Of a stretch of 9,911 bases of DNA, positions 6,393 to 9,911 are shown one piece after another; the first letter of the stretch is position 1; the number at the start of each line of letters is the position of its first letter. The position numbers were made by a program, and so were the translations under genes. Below the pieces are notes generated by a model. The model was given only the letters and a program-made list of their open reading frames with translations, had not been told where the DNA came from and did not search any database. The stretch comes from Candidatus Aenigmatarchaeota archaeon (lineage in GTDB: Archaea > Aenigmatarchaeota > Aenigmatarchaeia > PWEA01 > JAGHBM01). The DNA lies in NCBI GenBank assembly GCA_021160955.1, contig JAGHBM010000034.1:1-9911 (forward strand), written 5' to 3'.

Positions 6393-7372
6393 ATCACCGG
6401 AACCCTTTCTATTATGTCCTTTATGACATCATCTGTAGAGATGTCTCTGGCTTTCCCCTCATAATTCAAAATTATCCTATGTCTCAAAACGTTGGGCGCA
6501 ACTTCCCTAATATCATCAGGTATCACGTAATCTCTCCCATTCATGAGCGCATTTGCCTTTCCAGCCAGACTCAAGAATATCGTTGCCCGTGGACTTCCAC
6601 CGTATTCAATGTACTTCTCATATTCAAGGCCATATTTTTTGGGATCTCTTGTAGCTTCCACTATATTCAGGATGTATTCCTTGACACCGGTGGAGATCTT
6701 TATCTTTTTGACGAGCTCCTGTATCTTACTCAAGTCTTTTAGGCTCAGAACTTCCTTAGTTCCGAATTCGTGAATGGTTTTTACCTCTGCGTTTATGTCT
6801 ATTATCTTCAGTTCTTCCTCTTCCGTTGGGTAGTCCACGAATATCTTGAACAAGAACCTATCAACCTGTGCAACTGAAAGAGGATAGGTACCTGCCTGTT
6901 CCAAAGGATTCTGCGTTGCCAGAACCATGAACGGTTTCGGGAGCTGAAAAGTTTCCTTTCCAATGGTAACTTCCCTTTCCTGCATGGCTTGAAGCATCGC
7001 ACTCTGGACCTTTGGTGTAGTTCTGTTTATTTCATCGGCGAGGACGAAGTTTGCAAATATGGGGCCCTTCTGGACCTGGAACTTTCCAGTTTTTTCTATG
7101 TATATGGTCGTTCCGATTATATCCGATGGTAGCAAATCTGGCGTGAACTGTATCCTTTTGAATGTCACACCCGAAATAGAACTCGTCAGAAGCCTGACCA
7201 AAAGTGTTTTTGCCAGACCGGGAACCCCTTCGAGAAGAACATGACCTCTGCACATCAATGATTTGATGACAGAATCTATTACGTATTCTTGTCCAACGAT
7301 ACCTTTTTGTATTTCCTGTTTGAGCAGATTCAATTTTTTAAAGGTATTTTTAAGTTCTTTTTTTATTGGCAA
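6389..7372 (-). CDS. MoxR family AAA+ ATPase, first of a tandem pair
   Basis: 327 residues from the TTG at 7372. An in-frame TTG at 7387 would add five residues. I prefer 7372 because it aligns with the start of the sister protein (PIKKELK versus MMRKDLK) and because the candidate TATA box predicts a start site near 7376, downstream of 7387. There is no ATG in this region. Numbered from 7372: Walker A GVPGLAKT (49-56), Walker B DEINR (D113, E114), sensor 1 ATQN (152-155), arginine finger region QVDRFLF (R172), sensor 2 GGSPRAT (R262). All catalytic residues are present, so an active hexameric ATPase is likely. It is the promoter-proximal gene of the MoxR-MoxR-DUF58 cluster, separated from fusA by a terminator and a dyad-bearing promoter. 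Its last codons provide the GGTGA ribosome site for the next MoxR gene. Confidence 0.93.
   Translation of the reverse strand: MPIKKELKNTFKKLNLLKQEIQKGIVGQEYVIDSVIKSLMCRGHVLLEGVPGLAKTLLVRLLTSSISGVTFKRIQFTPDLLPSDIIGTTIYIEKTGKFQVQKGPIFANFVLADEINRTTPKVQSAMLQAMQEREVTIGKETFQLPKPFMVLATQNPLEQAGTYPLSVAQVDRFLFKIFVDYPTEEEELKIIDINAEVKTIHEFGTKEVLSLKDLSKIQELVKKIKISTGVKEYILNIVEATRDPKKYGLEYEKYIEYGGSPRATIFLSLAGKANALMNGRDYVIPDDIREVAPNVLRHRIILNYEGKARDISTDDVIKDIIERVPVI
6450..6551 (-). repeat. 102-bp tract identical between the two MoxR genes (copy in first gene)
   Basis: This is the partner of 5476-5577; it includes identical third codon positions throughout. Confidence 0.95.
6899..6985 (-). repeat. 87-bp tract identical between the two MoxR genes (copy in first gene)
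   Basis: This is the partner of 5925-6011. The intervening 6552-6898 is clearly diverged from 5578-5924 apart from short conserved motifs. Confidence 0.95.
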
Positions 7373-7390
7373 AATAAAATTATTCAAAAA

Positions 7391-7414
7391 TTGGAATATT
7401 TAAAATAATTCCAA
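7391..7414 (-). promoter_or_regulatory. Candidate MoxR operon promoter inside a 24-bp dyad
   Basis: TTGGAAT at 7391-7397 and its reverse complement ATTCCAA at 7408-7414 flank a 10-bp AT-only core. On the minus strand that core reads TATTTTAAAT, a good archaeal TATA box centred near 7402. The predicted start site is near 7376, just before the TTG at 7372. A dyad over the TATA box is the layout expected for a repressor operator; no regulator is encoded in the window to match it. Confidence 0.5.
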
Positions 7415-7433
7415 AAATAGAAATCTGAATTGT

Positions 7434-7449
7434 AAAAAAATTGTAAAAA
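7434..7449 (-). terminator. Double oligo-T terminator after fusA
   Basis: Directly after the fusA TAA the minus strand carries T5 and T7 runs, each followed by ACAAT. They form an 11-bp tandem repeat (7429-7438 and 7440-7449 on the plus strand). Archaeal RNA polymerase terminates at such U-tracts without a required hairpin. Confidence 0.65.
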
Positions 7450-7450
7450 C

Positions 7451-9640
7451 TTAGACCTCGGGTTTCGGAAACTCCGGATCCATTCCCTTTCGCGTCCTTA
7501 TATGAGAGACGGTTTTTTCCAAAAGTTCTCTCGGTATCTTCTCAAAGACTACGTCTATAAGGTAATAGAATCCCTTTCCACCTGTAGCCGATTTCAACAT
7601 TCCTTCGAATCCGAACATTTCTGCGACGGGTATCTTAGCCTTCAATATGCTTATTCCTTCTCCGCTCTCAACGTCTAATATCTCTCCTCTCCTGTTCTGT
7701 ACTTCTCTCATTGCAGATCCCATTTCCTCCTGAGGAACTTCAATTCTCACTATCTGTTTTGGTTCCAACAACGTTGGACCCGCCATCAGCATGGCGTTCC
7801 TTATTGCGAACTTAACTGCAGGGATTACCTGTGCTGGTCCCCTGTGAATTGAATCTTCGTGAAGTTCCGCATCGACGAGTCTGACTATAACCGATGAGCA
7901 TGGTTCTTTGCTTATTGGTCCTTCATCCATTACTTCCTTGAAAGCCTGCTTCAAAAGCTCTATTACCTCATTCAAATATTGTATACCCTTTGTTGCATCT
8001 ACAAGAATGTTTCTGTTGTAAATCATCTTCACTCCTTTGGCATCTATTTCATTCAGTCCGAGTTCCCTAAGCTTTGCAGTTAGCTCAGGATCCTTTTTCT
8101 TTACCTCTCCTTCAGGGATCTTATCTTCGACCATTGCTTGATATACGGATTTTGGAAGTGGCTCAACTTCTATGTAAAATTTGTTATGCTTGTTAGGGGA
8201 CTTACCTTCAATCGGCCCGGCTTTCTTTGTGACGGTCTCCCTGTAAACCACGATTGGCGGTGAACTCTCTATTTCTATTCCCTCTTCCTTTATTTTTCTC
8301 TCGACCTTTGCCTCCAAGTGGAGCTCTCCCAATCCGGATACGAGGTGTTCTCCCGTCTCTTGGTTTATCTCTATTTTGAGGCTCGGGTCTTCTCTTGATA
8401 TCTTTCTCAGTATTTCAATTATCTTCGGAAGGTCTGATGCTTTCTTTGCTTCTATGGCTTTGGTCACCACAGGCTCGAATATGTGTTTTATGCTCTCGAA
8501 TGGGTGGATGACCTCTTCTGGATCACAAACGGTTTCACCTGAGAATACTGATGATAGTCCTATCAACCCGACTATGTTTCCAGCGGTTATCTCGTCCATC
8601 GTAATTCTCTGTGGTCCCTTGTATATACAAACTTGTTGCACTCTCTCCTTCTTGTGTTGTCCGACGAGATAGACTTCTTGACCACTTCTCATCTTTCCAG
8701 AAAATATTCTTGCGGTTGCAACACTACCAGCATGAGGATCAGTATATACTTTTGTGACTATACACGCCAACTTGCCATTTGGATCACAATTCATCATACT
8801 CTTTCCTATGTCACTCTCGAGATCGCCACCCCATATCTTCGGTATCCTGTATTTCTGAGCTTCCAACGGATTGGGCAAATGCTCTATTATCATGTTGAAA
8901 ACAACTTCATGTAGAGGAGCTTTTTTTGCCAATTCCTTGTCCCTGTCCTGCGAGCTGTACTCTATTATGTCTTTGAATGTGATCCCAGTTTCCTTCATGA
9001 ATGGGAAAGAAATTGCCCAATTTCTATATGCGGATCCAAACGCAACTGAACCATCATTAACGTTTACGGTCCAGTTCTTGTAATTGTCTTCGGCATACTT
9101 TTTAATCAATCTATTTACCTCAGCGATTATCTTCATGAACCTCTTTTGCATCTCTTCTGGACCGAGTTTCAATTCCTTTATCAACCTATCTACTTTGTTT
9201 ATGAACAGAACAGGTTTCACTCTCTCCTTGAGTGCCTGTCTTAGTACGGTTTCTGTTTGTGGCATAACACCTTCAACGGCACATGCAACCACCACAGCTC
9301 CATCTACCGCTCTCATCGCTCTCGTCACGTCACCACCAAAATCAACGTGACCTGGCGTGCCTATCAAGTTTATCAGATAGTGATCTCCTTTGAATTCGTG
9401 AACCATCGATACGTTGGCAGAATAAATGGTTATCCCCCTCTCTTGTTCTTGCTTGTCGTAATCCATGTAAAGCTGCTTTCCAGCGAGTTCCTCAGATATC
9501 ATACCGGCTCCCGCCAAGAGGTTATCCGAGAGTGTAGTCTTTCCATGATCTATATGTGCAACTATTCCTATGTTCCTTATCTTATCGGGTTTGAGCATCA
9601 GTTCCTTAACCTTTTCTGTCAAGTCAATCTTTTTTGCCAT
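7451..9640 (-). CDS. fusA: Translation elongation factor aEF-2
   Basis: 729 residues from the ATG at 9640; a GTG at 9649 would add three. The GTPase drives ribosomal translocation. Numbered from 9640: G1 AHIDHGKT (28-35), G2 region RGITIYSANV (68-77), G4 NKVD (148-151), G5 GSAY (202-205). Beta-barrel domain II and domains III-V follow in normal order to the C-terminus KGMDPEFPKPEV. His599 in DSIHRGPAQVIP is the residue converted to diphthamide in archaea and eukaryotes, so diphthamide synthesis genes are expected elsewhere. Oddity: G3 reads IGTPGH (93-98) where EF-2 and other translational GTPases have DTPGH; Gly94 (codon GGC, 9359-9361) replaces the Asp that helps hold Mg2+. His98 of the motif is kept. 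All else looks functional, with length matching archaeal EF-2. It has its own promoter and terminator, and no ribosomal-protein or tuf gene follows it. Confidence 0.97.
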   Translation of the reverse strand: MAKKIDLTEKVKELMLKPDKIRNIGIVAHIDHGKTTLSDNLLAGAGMISEELAGKQLYMDYDKQEQERGITIYSANVSMVHEFKGDHYLINLIGTPGHVDFGGDVTRAMRAVDGAVVVACAVEGVMPQTETVLRQALKERVKPVLFINKVDRLIKELKLGPEEMQKRFMKIIAEVNRLIKKYAEDNYKNWTVNVNDGSVAFGSAYRNWAISFPFMKETGITFKDIIEYSSQDRDKELAKKAPLHEVVFNMIIEHLPNPLEAQKYRIPKIWGGDLESDIGKSMMNCDPNGKLACIVTKVYTDPHAGSVATARIFSGKMRSGQEVYLVGQHKKERVQQVCIYKGPQRITMDEITAGNIVGLIGLSSVFSGETVCDPEEVIHPFESIKHIFEPVVTKAIEAKKASDLPKIIEILRKISREDPSLKIEINQETGEHLVSGLGELHLEAKVERKIKEEGIEIESSPPIVVYRETVTKKAGPIEGKSPNKHNKFYIEVEPLPKSVYQAMVEDKIPEGEVKKKDPELTAKLRELGLNEIDAKGVKMIYNRNILVDATKGIQYLNEVIELLKQAFKEVMDEGPISKEPCSSVIVRLVDAELHEDSIHRGPAQVIPAVKFAIRNAMLMAGPTLLEPKQIVRIEVPQEEMGSAMREVQNRRGEILDVESGEGISILKAKIPVAEMFGFEGMLKSATGGKGFYYLIDVVFEKIPRELLEKTVSHIRTRKGMDPEFPKPEV

Positions 9641-9671
9641 AACAATCACGATATCAAAAGTATTGTGTTAA

Positions 9672-9694
9672 TATATTTAAATCTTTTTTATATA
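9672..9694 (-). promoter_or_regulatory. fusA promoter (TATA-like boxes)
   Basis: The minus strand reads TATATAAA (9694-9687) then TTTAAATATA (9681-9672), with a purine-rich AAAAAG before the second that could act as BRE. The second box is centred about 27 nt before 9649, so transcription probably starts within a few bases of the GTG/ATG starts, giving a leaderless or very short leader. No Shine-Dalgarno is seen. Confidence 0.6.
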
Positions 9695-9787
9695 GCAGAA
9701 GAATCACATATGCTTCAAATTTTGTATTATGAAATGTAACACAAAGGATTCACTCAAACAAGAATTGATTTAAACCTAGTTGAACCG

Positions 9788-9793
9788 AAAAAA
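9788..9793 (-). terminator. Oligo-T run after the partial gene at the right edge
   Basis: A T6 run on the minus strand lies 23 nt beyond the stop codon at 9816, in an AT-rich spacer. It is a plausible archaeal terminator separating that gene from fusA. The rest of the 9650-9815 spacer shows only the fusA promoter and AT-rich sequence. Confidence 0.4.
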
Positions 9794-9815
9794 TTGTTTT
9801 CTAATTTTTTCTATT

Positions 9816-9911
9816 TCATTTCTTCTTCTCATGTCTATCTTTGTAGTCTTCGTAGCACCTTTTCACAACTTCAATAGTTTCGTAAACCTCATCGAATTTG
9901 ATAGAATCTTC
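9816..9911 (-). CDS. C-terminal end of an unidentified protein (5' part outside window)
   Basis: From the window edge the minus strand stays open for 31 codons to TGA at 9816-9818. The tail is charged: it starts EDSIKFDEVYETIEVVKR and ends YEDYKDRHEKKK. It looks like a soluble amphipathic helical C-terminus. The even mix of acidic and basic residues and a T-run 23 nt after the stop support a real gene end. It is too short to identify. It lies upstream of fusA in the same orientation, with 175 nt between its stop and the fusA ATG. Confidence 0.55.
   Translation of the reverse strand, partial: EDSIKFDEVYETIEVVKRCYEDYKDRHEKKK

Noticed and set aside
5476..6985. Identical long blocks as an insertion sequence or mobile repeat
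   Set aside because: The blocks are homologous positions within two paralogous genes at constant offset, without inverted ends or transposase.
7451..9640. Intein or intron in fusA
   Set aside because: The protein is contiguous, of normal aEF-2 length, with no insertion at the G motifs.
9650..9815. Possible tRNA, small RNA or C/D-box RNA in the spacer
   Set aside because: No cloverleaf, GTTC-type T-loop or paired C/D boxes could be made out; the sequence is explained by a T-run and the fusA promoter.

Overview
The window is archaeal. The main evidence is an archaeal/eukaryotic-type elongation factor 2 carrying the diphthamide-site histidine, AT-rich TATA-like boxes about 26 nt upstream of start codons with almost no leader, oligo-T terminators, and long N-glycosylation-sequon-rich surface proteins with C-terminal membrane anchors. 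The DNA is AT-rich and gene-dense. I cannot name the lineage. The EF-2 wording resembles methanogen and other euryarchaeal EF-2, and the surface-protein and MoxR style would also fit a DPANN or related uncultivated archaeon.

Left third (1-2717, plus strand): the 3' end of a gene for a membrane-anchored extracellular protein, then one base later a complete 729-residue surface glycoprotein. It has a signal peptide, 28 N-glycosylation sequons, 14 cysteines, a Pro/Gln linker and two C-terminal membrane helices. These genes converge on, and overlap by 9 bp, the minus-strand block.

Middle (2709-7387, minus strand, read right to left): two tandem MoxR-family AAA+ ATPases, a DUF58 protein with a von Willebrand A-like fold, and two paralogous M50-like membrane metalloproteases. 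The first four of these genes are tightly packed; the two MoxR genes and the DUF58 gene overlap by 4 nt at each junction. Between the two protease genes lies an open frame for a 49-residue single-helix membrane protein that the gene layout would otherwise leave empty. It overlaps the second protease gene and may be a separated N-terminal segment of it. The second protease gene's start codon sits inside a perfect 17-bp dyad. The MoxR paralogues share 102-bp and 87-bp stretches of identical DNA inside otherwise divergent sequence, a signature of gene conversion.

Right third (7451-9911, minus strand): complete fusA (aEF-2) with its own promoter and a double oligo-T terminator, preceded by the last 31 codons of an unidentified gene. 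EF-2 has Gly in place of the nearly invariant Asp of the G3 (DxxGH) motif.

Working hypothesis: MoxR ATPases plus DUF58 usually act as a chaperone or metal-insertion module for partner proteins. Here the expected VWA partner genes are absent from the window, and intramembrane-type zinc proteases sit in their place, opposite large secreted glycoproteins. The block may be a cell-envelope maturation or quality-control system. That link is inference from gene order only.
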